Below are positions 1 through 10,945 of a DNA stretch of 64,000 nucleotides, in pieces (position 1 is the first letter of the stretch; each line of letters opens with the position of its first letter). The stretch is from Linepithema humile (lineage: Eukaryota; Arthropoda; Insecta; Hymenoptera; Formicidae). The translations under genes and the position numbers were made by a program. The notes beneath the pieces were generated by a model. It did not search any database and was not told the DNA's origin. It saw nothing but the letters and a program-made list of their open reading frames with translations. The DNA lies in the NCBI RefSeq assembly GCF_040581485.1, contig NC_090133.1:14818001-14882000 (forward strand), written 5' to 3'.

Positions 1-740
1 GTTTCGTCGCTTTCAGGTTGTATTGTTGTCTCTCGCGTTTTCCTTAAACTATCCTGGTTAAGATCAATTTTATGGTCGTCGAGCAGTTCACTCAGGGGCC
101 TGAGTCGAAGGGTAGGTACTCGAATTTCAACCTCTTCGTCCAAAGTGCTTATGACATTCAAGTAAGCTTTTCCCGACACGTTTTCCACGATAGTATCTCC
201 CAAATATATTCCGTGCGCTAATTTAATTTTTGGTAAATAACCTATTTTTATTTCTGGATTTTCTATTCTTACGTAAAACAAGGATTCTGATCTGGGTGAT
301 GCTACGATAGTTTCCGGAGAAGAAAATGTCACGCAATTTCCAAAAACATTTAGGCGTTCGTGTGCGTAATCGATAGTTGAAGCTGTTTGTTTAAAGAAAT
401 CGTTTCCTAATATTCCTGATTGCGTAATCGGAAAGTCATCGGCTACTATGTGGAATTTTACTGACTCGCCAAAAAGAGTAAAAGCGATTTCTCCGAGTGT
501 ATAAACGGGGTAATTGTTTATACCATTTAACTGTAAAACGTTATTATAATTAATATTTAAATTTTGGGGCACAAAATTTTCCTTAATTATGTTAGGACCG
601 GAACCGGTGTCTAGCATAAAGGTTATGGGCGAAATCATTTCGTTAATTTTTATTTTGACAGTAGGCACGCGACTCTGTTTGTTAAGATTTACAGTTACGG
701 GCCGAATTTCCGAAGGGTCACTTTTTACGCATTTTTCTGT
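1..740 (-). CDS. pol: LTR retrotransposon pol, N-terminal part with aspartic protease (runs off window)
   Basis: The minus strand is open in one frame from about 740 to the window edge. Near residue 42 of this frame is the retropepsin active site MLDTGSGPN (about 617-590), followed by strands typical of a retroviral-type protease and the GNDFF motif. The frame lies -1 relative to gag, which stops at 727-725, so pol is probably made by -1 frameshifting in the roughly 10-codon overlap; an A-run (GAAAAAT) sits in the overlap but is not a classical slippery heptamer. Reverse transcriptase and integrase would lie left of position 1. No stop is seen. The Ty3/gypsy superfamily is likely from protease-after-gag order and gag style, but BEL/Pao cannot be excluded without the RT. 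Confidence 0.8.
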
Positions 741-2317
741 GAGGTCGACGGGCGTAAGGTCTGGTCGGACCCCTGCGGTACGCCCGATTTCGAGGGGCCG
801 TTCCCATTTCCCGTGTTTCCTTCTCTTTTACGATTATTACTTGCAATGCGCAATTGACAATTTTCAATTAGGTGCCCGTTTTCTTTACAATAACGGCAAA
901 ACGTTCCGTCAGCAGAATTTGCTGGTTGATTAGGATTTGAACGGCAGTTTTTAGCTGTATGGCCCAAGTTATTACAAATTTGACAGATAATTCTGTTTTG
1001 ATTATTAAGATTTGTTTGCTCGTTTTGTTTTTTCCAACAATTATTGGCAGAATGGCCCGGTCGGTCGCACCACTGGCAAATTATGGAGATCTTATTGTTA
1101 AAATTACTTATTTGGTTATTAGAATTATTTAGGCGGCAATTTTTTGCATTATGACCCGGTTTAAAACATAATTGACATTTTATGGTATTTTCCTGCACCA
1201 TATTTATTGATCGTTGAGCTTGAGGATCACGTAATCGACACTTTTCTGCACTATGTCCGCGTTTTTTACAAATCTGGCAAATTAGGATTTCAGTGCCTAA
1301 ATTATTTTGTTTAAAAGAGTCTGCCATTTGCATAAGTTTCCTACAATTAGCTGCTGAGTGGCCAATTTTAAAGCAAATTTGACAAATTCTGGAACGATTT
1401 TCCTGTACATTATTTCGGTCGGAGTTAGCAGGTCCATGTCGTAAATCTGTAATAGCACGAAGCTCTCTTTCTATGCGTAGGGCATCTGTTACAGTCGCCT
1501 GTACGTCTAAGTTTCGAGCGATCCTCTGCTCAATTTCGGGTTTTAGGCCTCGGATGAAACATTTACACATGTCTTTTTCTAAAGATGCTCGCACGTCGTG
1601 ATCTGTTAACGCGTGTTCTGAACTACGATAGGCTTCTCGTATCTGTTTTCCTAAGAGTTTTACACGATTAGCATAAGTGACGACATCCTCGTCATTCTTT
1701 TGATATACGTTTCCTAATTCTCCCTGTAACTGATACACATTTTTAGATCCGCCGTAAATTTGTTTTAGATATTTAGTTAACTGAGCTACTGTTTCGAAAT
1801 CTTGATCTCTAATTGTTCGTCGCGCCTCGCCTACTATTCGCGTTCGTAAAATTTTAGTAAATTGAGGCTCTGCTTCATGGGGCAACATAGACTTTGCCTC
1901 TTCGCATCCTTCGATAAAATAATTTAATGGGATATTTTTTCCGTCGAAAAATGGAACGGCTTCGACCGCGTATTTTAGGGTAGCAAACGGATTACCTTGC
2001 GCCATATTTTTCACCCTTTTACTGTCACTTGGACTTAGTTTAAAATTTAAGTGTTCGTTCTCACCACACGGTCTAATAGTCTCGTCACCAGAATCGTCGG
2101 AATCGTACTCGGGAGCACTAGGTTCCACTAAAAACGCTTCAATTTCAGGTTCGTTAGCGTTGAATTTAATTTGTTTAGGGACGCGAGCGGAGGAGGCTGC
2201 TGGAGTGGATGTGTAAAGTGTATCTAATGTGTCTGATTTAGTTTTCTTTTTGCTTTTTATTGCGGCATTAAATTGTTCTTCTATTTTATCTTTATCGGAG
2301 TTAGACCTCGTTGTCAT
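725..2317 (-). CDS. gag: Gag polyprotein with six CCHC zinc knuckles
   Basis: A 530-aa intact frame starting at the ATG at 2317. Residues 105-300 look like a retrotransposon capsid domain (VPFFDGKNIPLNYFIEGCEEA, then IYGGSKNVYQLQGELGNVYQ). The C-terminal half has six CX2CX4HX4C knuckles at about residues 312, 347, 381, 414, 445 and 474, separated by Asn/Gln-rich linkers. Most Ty3/gypsy Gags have one or two, so this is a large expansion. Gag packages the element RNA into particles; the knuckles would bind RNA. It is followed by pol in the -1 frame and preceded by the primer binding site and LTR, as expected for a 5' portion on the minus strand. No nonsense codon is visible. Confidence 0.85.
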   Translation of the reverse strand: MTTRSNSDKDKIEEQFNAAIKSKKKTKSDTLDTLYTSTPAASSARVPKQIKFNANEPEIEAFLVEPSAPEYDSDDSGDETIRPCGENEHLNFKLSPSDSKRVKNMAQGNPFATLKYAVEAVPFFDGKNIPLNYFIEGCEEAKSMLPHEAEPQFTKILRTRIVGEARRTIRDQDFETVAQLTKYLKQIYGGSKNVYQLQGELGNVYQKNDEDVVTYANRVKLLGKQIREAYRSSEHALTDHDVRASLEKDMCKCFIRGLKPEIEQRIARNLDVQATVTDALRIERELRAITDLRHGPANSDRNNVQENRSRICQICFKIGHSAANCRKLMQMADSFKQNNLGTEILICQICKKRGHSAEKCRLRDPQAQRSINMVQENTIKCQLCFKPGHNAKNCRLNNSNNQISNFNNKISIICQWCDRPGHSANNCWKKQNEQTNLNNQNRIICQICNNLGHTAKNCRSNPNQPANSADGTFCRYCKENGHLIENCQLRIASNNRKREGNTGNGNGPSKSGVPQGSDQTLRPSTSQKNA

Positions 2318-2344
2318 TCCTACCTCTCAAAAATTGCACTTTTC

Positions 2345-2362
2345 ATCCCGGACGAGCCCCCA
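2345..2362 (-). promoter_or_regulatory. Primer binding site, tRNA-Pro type
   Basis: On the minus strand this reads TGGGGGCTCGTCCGGGAT, complementary to the 3' end of tRNA-Pro including CCA, from my knowledge of the murine leukaemia virus type PBS. It lies between the LTR and gag. A 23-nt spacer (2363-2385) separates it from the LTR edge, longer than usual. Confidence 0.75.
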
Positions 2363-2385
2363 ATTTTTATTCTTTCTATCAAGTC

Positions 2386-4143
2386 TGTTACGTCCTGATA
2401 GATGTAGAATTTTTTCGTTGGGCTCGGCGATCGACGTAAACGGACCTGACCGCACGAGCCGAGCGGCACGTTTAGGACTTGCGACGGGTCAGCGACTGGA
2501 AGAGTCGTTTTTACTCCGTCAACAAGTCAACCGCTCGTGGTTCCCTTTTTGGGTCAAGGAATTGAATCCCTATTACCCGGGGCGGAACCTTTGTGCGCAA
2601 TTTGAGAGGGAAGGTGTGAGGGGGGTGACGAACGAGGAGGGTGTGGTTAAATGAAAAAGAACAAAAGTTTAATTTATTAAAGACAACATTTTAATTTGAT
2701 TGAATTTATAATTAGGATACAAAACTTAATTCTTAATTGCAGGTGCTAATAATTTTATTTGTGTATTCTTTACAACTGTGTGTGTGTGTGTGTGTGTATG
2801 TGGATTATTCCTCAGGGAGGACAGAAGAAATAATAAAATAAAGAGAAATGAACTGACTTACTCGTTGCAGAGTAGTTTCGGATCGCGTTGAATATGTTCG
2901 GTGGTTCTGAGCAGGCGCCCCGTTGAGGGAAGGTGTTGTATAGGCGTCGGACCCTTTTGTAAACGAGTGGGCACCCTACTGCGGGATGGTGTCGTCAGGG
3001 TGATGGGCCTTCTACTTGAGATGCACCACGAGATGGTCGCGACAAAGTATCAACTGATTTTACTCTTTGATTCGCGCCCCCGAACTACTCGAAAACTGTT
3101 TCGAGAAACTGAGCTAAACGGAATAACTGCGCAAACTGCTTGAAAAACTGTGTGTGATTGTGTATAATTGCGCTTGGAGCCACCAAAACACGGGTTTTTA
3201 TACCCTTTCCTTGGGGTGGATCCATTTGGAAAATCTTAGGTTTTTGAAGCGGGGATCGAATAGGAATTAGTCTTGTGAGAAGATTTTTAATGTGGGGGAG
3301 GATGGCGTCATTTTTAACTAATAGGATTAGGTTTAGGTAATTAAGTTACTTGGAATGGGGGTAGGAAGAAAGGGGCCCTAACGAATAAGGAATAGCGTCG
3401 TTTCGGGTCCATATGCGATGGGGGTAGGTTTTTGAGGTGGCGTAACCCGGTTGGTGTTAATTAGTATAGGTGGGGTGCATCTCAGTGTCTTAAGATCTAG
3501 GTGGGCGTAGTCTTTAGACCGTACGACGGAATGAAGGGTGGTCTATAGAGGTGCTTGCCCCGATTCCCGGCTTTCGGATTGGAGGGTTGAGAATCGGTAT
3601 ATGAGTTCGCGAGGCCTTGGGTCACTGATCTAATAAATTTGATAGTTTACGACTGTCGCGTGGCCCTGGGGTCGCGTGGAGAGTGCGATTAATGCATCTC
3701 GGTTTCCCAGACCTACTGAACACGTGCACCGTATCAGGTGTCATGCCTTCTAGGCGTGCGACTGTGGTCATTACCCGATCGTCACTCGGTAAAATCCTAT
3801 CTATTAGGGTTCCCGTAGGCAGAATCCAAGTATATGGCTAGCTAGTGCCAGTTTTTATTTCCTACTTTAAACATCTGGAGTCGACTAAAGACTCCGGTTA
3901 CCGCAAGTTTTGACTTTTATGATTTTTCTGACGACGATAGGCACGCTGACCGACCAAGGTATTTTCAAATATCTATCCCCCTTGCTATTTTTCTCTGTGA
4001 GAAAGTTCGAGCTCATGGTGTCTCGTGAGAAAAACAGCTCTGGCGTTATAATATTCTTTAAAAGTTTTTTGTTGGTCCCGTGTTTACTAGGTCTGGTATT
4101 TAATAAAAAGAAAAGAATCGTGAAGTCTGATCAGGACGTAACA
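2386..4143 (-). mobile_element. 5' LTR (1758 bp) of the gag-bearing element
   Basis: On the + strand the repeat begins TGTTACGTCC (2386) and ends GGACGTAACA (4134-4143), a perfect 10-bp terminal inverted repeat with TG/CA ends. It abuts the primer binding site and gag on the minus strand. Positions 2449-2620 align by eye with 59400-59590 in a solo LTR of the same or a sister family (shared CGCTCGTGGTTCC and GGCGGAACCT blocks). It includes a TG-repeat near 2779-2796. Right of it lies an interrupted Myb/zeste-like exon; GGAT at 4144-4147 should be duplicated at the far left end of the element, outside the window. Confidence 0.8.
3196..3202 (-). promoter_or_regulatory. TATA box of the LTR promoter
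   Basis: TATAAAA on the minus strand inside the LTR, in the correct orientation for gag. Transcription would start about 30 bases downstream (near 3165). Confidence 0.5.
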
Positions 4144-4582
4144 GGATCATCATCAATAATTTTCATCTTTCCACCACCTGTGTATGAATTATTCATATGA
4201 TATGTGTACATACAACAATCTATATGTTTATATTTGTAAAATGTATTGTTTTAATAAATAAAATTAATATTTTATATAATTTTTCATACCTGTTTTGAAA
4301 AGTTTACTACGAATCTCAGCATAATATTTACGTGTTTTTTTTTTAAATTATCCCAACAGTTCTTTAGAGAACCCACATCCCGATGTACTGAGATACAATT
4401 ACTATTGAATTCTTTTGTGATCTTTACCCAACATTTTTCTTTATCTTTTGTACTAATGTTATCAGTCTTTTTATTTTCACAACAATATTTTTATATTGCT
4501 CTATTAATTCAATTAGTTTTATTTTTTCAATATTTGAAAAATTAGGGGACTTTTTTTTATTAACTGTTGGAACTTGAGACAT
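4144..4582 (-). pseudogene. Myb/SANT-like (zeste-type) DNA-binding protein, two exons, frameshifted and cut by LTR
   Basis: From the ATG at 4582 the minus strand reads MSQVPTVNKKKSPNFSNIEK..., the start of a Myb_DNA-bind_5 / regulatory-protein-zeste domain. The domain continues in another frame as KDKEKCWVKITKEFN...SLKNCWDNLKKK, and then in a third as ...YYAEIRSKLFKTG. Both frame changes lie in A-runs, so two small indels explain them. A donor (CAG|GTATGA, about 4288) and an acceptor (ACACAG|GT, 4178) join a second exon reading GGGKMKIIDDD. That exon is cut at 4143 by the LTR on the same strand. Such proteins occur as Harbinger-transposon partners and as host genes in insects; which one this was cannot be decided here. 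Confidence 0.6.
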
Positions 4583-4889
4583 TTTATACACTTTATTTTG
4601 TACACAATATAAAATGCTACACAGTTGACATACACATAATATAACCTCACAAATCACTCTGTGCAATCTTGTTTCCGTGTTTCCGTCCACCATTAATAAT
4701 CAACCAATCACACTATTTGTTTGAGAGGAAAGAACAAATTTTTGAAGTTTCTTCATATAGACTATAAGTTTAGGTAACCTCTAGTTAAAGTTAACGTATA
4801 GGAACTTGTGAATCGCGATACAAGTTTAACCATGACGTTAAATTTAACAGCCGTTTAGCTAAGCTCAGTTTAAACTTGATTTTGTGGAA

Positions 4890-5075
4890 CTGGGCCTTAG
4901 TAATTTAAATAATTATTACTTCTAATAACATTTTCCAACAATATTTTAGTGTATTTTTTAGTAATTTAGATAATAATTACATCTAACACAATATTTTCCT
5001 GCAATACTCCAGTGAACACTCTAATAATTTAAATAATAATAACTTCAAGTATCGATTTCCAGCAATTGCGACACT
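4890..5075. repeat. About 61-bp tandem repeat, three diverged units
   Basis: Units start at AGTAATTT near 4899, 4960 and 5023 (spacing 61 and 63). Each contains AATTTAAATAAT, ATTACTTCTAA and TTTTCC-RCAATA. The same unit in the same orientation recurs at 15350-15620. Confidence 0.65.
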
Positions 5076-6013
5076 TTTTTCCGTCTCGCGCGTAAAACTG
5101 CGATGAGGTGGTCGACAAAATTTCGTCGTTAAAGGTAGCCAAAATCGGTATCCACAATAATACAAGCTTTTAGGCGCCAGGTGCATGGAAATTGCGCCAC
5201 ACGAAATTTCTGATTAACTCTAACGAAAACGACGGCCTAACTCCGACTAGCTCGTCCTCACACCAAGTGGTAGAGTGGCGGAGTTCTTTCATTTAAGATG
5301 GATTTGGAGAGAAAGGAGGAAGCAATCTCGAAGGTGCAATAATTGTACAAGGAATTAATAACAATAAAAAATATATTAACAATCAGTTTGGTTGATAACA
5401 AAGTATGGTAATTCTAGTCAGTCAGAAGGACTGCAGTTTAATATTCGGAGAATGATGCTTCGAGTTCAAGTGAAATAGTTATAATCACAGATCATGAGAT
5501 AATAGACGCGGATAGTATCATAATTTGTTACACCCGGTATAAGATGATCGGTAATAACGTGGCGATCTTAGCCACTACAAATCTCTCAAGTATAACTGAA
5601 CTCAACAACGGTATCTTTCCATATATATACGAAATGCGAAACTTAATAATCAACAAGCTATGACTCAAAATTACAACAAATCAGTACTCGCGACTGAAGG
5701 CCGGTACTCTACGCGATACGATAAGACATACGCGATATTACGCTTCCTTTTATAACTAATACTTCAATACATTCGACGACATACACAATTCACACGATAC
5801 AAGATTTCACAAAAGATAGACTGTCGGCTCTGTAGCGCCCGAGGGGAAAGAATAAGAATTCTAACAATTGGACGGAAGTCGGCATGGCTTGTGTCTGTCT
5901 GGCGATCTAACTCGCCAGTTTTGGTAGCGACGATACACTTATTATTCATAAATACCAAAATCCGAATGCGCGCTCCGCGAGACACTTTGCCGTAGGCCGC
6001 TTCCGCTCTTACC
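5076..6013. other. Unassigned sequence left of the P element
   Basis: No recognisable gene. Open frames here are short and end in the inverted repeat of the P element. The last nine bases (6005-6013, GCTCTTACC) are repeated right of the P element at 14553-14561. Confidence 0.4.
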
Positions 6014-6105
6014 CATGGTGGAAGTATACATGGTGTGCTCAGTTTGGCTAAACCACGCCCCTTTTCACGGCAAAGTGCCTCTCGTTCCGCACGGCTGCCA
6101 ACCAT
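6014..6105 (+). repeat. Left terminal inverted repeat of the P-type element
   Basis: Thirty-two terminal bases identical to the inverted right end. After a diverged gap, a second block at about 6080-6102 (CTCGTTCCGCACGGCTGCCAACC) also matches inverted at the right end. Confidence 0.8.
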
Positions 6106-9100
6106 ATAAAATAAAATATTTAATGTCGAAAAGTTGCTAAACCTGGATTGGTTGCATCTTTATTGCACGCACGAGTGTGCATTGTGTCTTTTTCTACCGT
6201 GACGTTAGTGTTCACACGCCATAGCTGTTTACAGATCACTCTACGCGTCTTTGCACACGTGTGTTTTGTGCAGTTTTGTGTACAAAAAATACTGTATAAA
6301 GAAGGAGTGAAGTGAAATATGGTACGTTGTATAGTGAAATCGTGCATGAACTGCAGCGAAAGGTGCTTACCGGGGCAAGTAAACTTTTTCCAATTTCCGA
6401 AAAATATAGTGATGCGTGAAGGCTGGATTCGGAGAATCGGAGAAAATGCACCAAAAAATCTTGAGAATGGTAAAACTTATTAAAAATTATTAGGTGAACT
6501 AAGTTACATTTTATTGTAAAGTATTACATTATTTTAAATATTTGTATTTTAATTATAACTTGAATTTTTTCAGCAAAAATATGTTCAGCACACTTTACAG
6601 AAGATTCGTTCGTGAAAAGTAAGAGAAATTGCAGACGTGCCATGGGCATTCGAAGACGATTGCTTTTATCGAATGCAGTTCCAACGTTATTTTTATCACA
6701 AATGGAAAATAGGTAAATATATAATCATTAATAAATAGTAATGATGTAATAATTATTGTAATGTACATTCTTTTTTTTGTGTAACATTATCAGAATAATA
6801 ATCGTTTTTTCTGTTTTAGTGGCAATGAAAATATTATGATGGACTTGAAAGTCATACGCAAAGATTTTCCACTTCCCGTCGTCTACAAAAATTTACACGC
6901 AGGATCATCACTTGATAAAGAAAACGATCCAGCTGGTGAATGTACAAGAAGCAACGAAATTTCGGAAGTGTCTGAAATACTTCAAACTGTCAGCCCTGAT
7001 GACGCATTAAGTATGCAAGAATGTACGATGAACATCAAATCACCGAAAGGTTGGTGTAAAAGGTAAGAACCACAAAATAACTGAAATATTTAGGAAAATG
7101 TGTCATGCAAACTTTTTGCTATGTAAATTCATTTTATTTGAATGAGTGAAATTTTCACAGAATTCAAATTCTGCCAGTTATAGCTGACATTCTACAGCTA
7201 AATCGGTGAATGTAATTCTCATTGAATTCGCGATCTCAATGTGCCACGAAATTCTTAGTATATCTAATAGGCAATAATATTCCGTTTTATTTTTATAGTA
7301 ATCGATAGTTGGAACAAACGCACTCAATCTGTCAAACGCCATCAAAAACAAAGATTGCATGTGACTATGCACGTGGTGTTACGTTTCCAAGAAGGTATGT
7401 ATCAGTTTGTAGAGTCACTGTGGCCCACTTTCTGACATAAGTTCTTTCATTTTTTATCTTATTATAGTAAATAACTATTAATATTGTTTTGCAGATCCGA
7501 AAGATTGGAAAATAAATGTTGTCGCCGAAACATCAGATGTGTAGGTACAAGGGAAGCCAAAAAAAGACGACATGTTCCAAAAAGGATTGATTTTACAGAG
7601 AAAAATAGAAGAAACTGCCAGCGAAGAGAATACTCCACCATGCAGGCGTAAACAAAAGTATGTATATTGCCTTTCTTGTATACTCTGGTGGAAAAACGTC
7701 TCTGACAAGGTGTCAAATTTTCCAATTTAAAGAGATTGTCGAAAATATTTGTCACAAAAAATGATACATTTTTTCGCGGAATATTATATATATATTATTA
7801 TTTTTCAGAATTCTTACTTACCCACTGTGCAGATATATTAGACACTTTTTTTCATTTAAGAAGTACAAGGTCCAAAAAGATCTACATTAGTCCCATTTAC
7901 CATTGAATCACTCGTACATGTTAACTTTACTTATTATATTTTTTTAAATATGTACATATTGTTACGTATGGCGACTCCACCTAAGGTCACCATACTCTAC
8001 TCTCTACATTTTTTCTACTCTCGTATACACGGTAAATTTTTAAACTTTGCTTTTTATAATAATTATAAATAAATGATCAGTTAAAACTATAACAATAACG
8101 ATACCAATAATAAATAAGTATCTCTATTATAAAATAATTACAAAATTGTACTAACTACGTCATAATATTTAATTGTTTAAACAAATTACTAATAATATTA
8201 TTAATAAGTTAGATAAGGAAGAAAAACAACGATCAGTTGCGCCAAACTTATAAAATTAAACAATAGAAATCCGAAGACTGAAATAACATGTAGCACGATT
8301 TCACTGTTATACTAATCTATGCTCGACTGCTAGTGACAACGAAAAGTAACCAGAACTAAAAGCTTTTAGCAGCACCTGTAACCTAACCTAACTTTCATCT
8401 CAGACTGTACGAATGTAAATACAGGTGTGACTCAATGATCTCATCCGAAAGGAATGTACAGATTACGCGATGGATCATACGATGCCCAATGCGCAAGTCA
8501 AGAAAGAAGGGATAGCCGCTATATAAGCGACCCTCATCGTCAAGACCACGACTACTTCTACGACTTCTTAACCTGTGGCACATAGAGGACTGAGACTTAG
8601 AGAAACGAAGTTAACCTATAAACCAGTCACCACGTGCAAGTTGGCCTTCCGCCTCTTAATTGTTATATCGGATAAAATATTGTATAAGTAAATAAAATAA
8701 AGTGTGAGCCTCAGTGCCTTTGAATAATAAAGTGACGTGGTGTTAAATAACTTTAAAACAATTATAACAATCACAAGTCTCCACCGATCTACTACACTGA
8801 AGGATTGTTAGTAACAAAAGGTTCGAAACAGTAATCCAAATACTGCAACCAAAGTAAGTCGTACAAAATATTATTAATAATATCATTTTCTAACCACTAT
8901 CACACTAACGCTTTAGATTGCTTAAATAATAGCTTCTACGGGTGCCTTTCTTAATTAACTTTCTTTCAAACAAAATAGTAATAAATAACACAACTTTGAA
9001 TTAATTAAACAAATAAGAAGTGCTTGATTCTAATGTTATTAATAATTACGAATATATCTCAAGTAGATTATACATTATATTGACGGATAATTCACATAAT

Positions 9101-9284
9101 AATTAATAAACAAATACGCAAAGCGCTTTCATTCACGTGTAATTCTGAATAATAATTATTCTTTTATTTACGGCATTACTAGTCAACTAATTCTGGTAAC
9201 TGAAATATTACATTTTATAAATTATAACCTTAACATTAATTAATAATTAAGTTGATAAAGTGTAACAGCAGAGCTTTTCCCTCC

Positions 9285-9430
9285 CCACCTTGAGCGCTTC
9301 CCATAGAGCGTTCTAAAACTCATTTCCTTGAGCGCTTCTCATAGAGCGTTCTAAAACTCACTTCCTTGAGCGCTTCTCATAGAGCGTTCTAAAATTCATC
9401 ATCCTTAGCGCCACCCATAGGGCGTTTTCA
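9285..9430. repeat. 44-bp tandem repeat inside the 3.3-kb element
   Basis: Three clear copies and a diverged fourth of CTTGAGCGCTTCTCATAGAG followed by CGTTCTAAAACTCA. The last copy reads TTAGCGCCACCCATAGGGCG. Confidence 0.8.
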
Positions 9431-10180
9431 CAATTACCGTGCTCACCATCTCTCTCTTACCACAATCTATATACACATTATCCATTTATTATTAATTAAA
9501 ACACTTTTATTATATAACTATACACACAAATGTTTTAATATCAATTGACTATACATGCCAATAATTATTTAATTAATAAACCTTAACGCCAGTTTAATTT
9601 ATTTATTTTCTAATTAATTTATTACACAGAACTATATAATTATTAATAATCATAAACGCCCCTTATATTCAGCTTATAATATCTCATTTATAACTAAAAT
9701 ACCGCTTTCATTCTGCTATGCCTAAGAGAACGATGAATCTATTAAACAAATAATAACATTATTTAAACAATTAAATAACTATTTAATGCAAAGTAGCGAC
9801 AGGAGCTCTCTTGTCACCTTTACCGTTTCCCGCATAATAATCTAATTCGCAGCAAACGAAATTATTAATAAATCTATGTTTAACAATTAATTTTATATTA
9901 ACTAACTATACTATCTCTTCAATAAATATTCAGTAATCTTGCCATCAGCCTTAAATATCAAATCTATTATTTATAACAAAGATATCGCTTAATAACCAAT
10001 CTCTCTAGGAAATCACTAGATTTTCCCTAGACGCTTATTAATGAAAAATCAAAGAAACTAATAATCAAACTAGAGTCAGCTATTAATAATCTTCACAAGG
10101 GTATTCTAAACAATCAATTAATTTATTAACTTCATAAATAAAACATTATTAATTAACGTTATTTCACAATTATCTTACAC

Positions 10181-10945
10181 TTATCTGGAAGCGATAAGAT
10201 CTGGTTCCTCCTAAGATTTGGACCTGAAACAAATATAATAAATGGTTAATGACCATTAATAAACAATATACTTACCTGGGACTCCATCATAGTAGTACCT
10301 AAAATAAAAATAAATAAAGATTAGTATATAAATAATAACAATTAAATTGATACTTACCTCATCCGCGTTTTCCTACGATGATCTTCAGTTGGACGTCTGC
10401 CGGCTCCTCCTAAAACAAATAAAAGAAATAAGTATTAACAAATTAACAAATACAAATAACAAATGGTATTAGATTCGATTTAATTAACGTAGATGTTTAA
10501 GATTACTGCGTTTAGTTATAAATGATATTTTCTCTCTTTAATCTATAAGAACACTACCGTATTACTATATTCATTTTTCTTTTATATATATATATATATA
10601 TATACTATTATGTTCCTACTATAATTACCATTTCTTTCTAGACTAATAACTCTATGTTTAATTTCCTGTATTCTGACTGATGTCTTTTCCTTTTTTTTTT
10701 TATTTTATTCTCTATGAATAAAAACTATAAATTTGTTTCCCTGTATCCGATAAGTCACCATTCTTCCTTATCGATAATCATCCAGTGCGAATTATATCTA
10801 TACCCGGAAAATATGGATCCTTTATTATCCACAGCAGTCTTGAGCTGAAACAAAATAATAAATTAATTAAATGATTATCAAGAAACAAATGCAAAGCGCC
10901 ATGCTACCACCCCTATAATTATAAATTAAAATTAATATACTTACC
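10181..10945 (-). other. Chain of minus-strand splice sites, probable spliced non-coding leader
   Basis: Reading the minus strand: donor G|GTAAGTAT at 10944; acceptor TTTCAG|CTCAAG at 10844; acceptor TTTTAG|GAGG at 10409 with donor GAG|GTAAGTAT at 10357 (52-nt exon); acceptor TTTTAG|GTAC at 10298 with donor CAG|GTAAGTAT at 10275 (23-nt exon); acceptor TTTCAG|GTCC at 10223 with a weaker donor near 10180. Several near-consensus pairs in order suggest real splicing of a transcript from this repeat. The exons show no shared coding frame. Confidence 0.4.

Noticed and set aside
5260..5290. Possible tRNA (GTGGTAGAGTGGCGGAG)
   Set aside because: No cloverleaf with matching acceptor and T arms could be built around it.
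5764..6105. 113-aa minus-strand frame
   Set aside because: It begins inside the P-element terminal repeat, has no recognised domain and spans the insertion junction.
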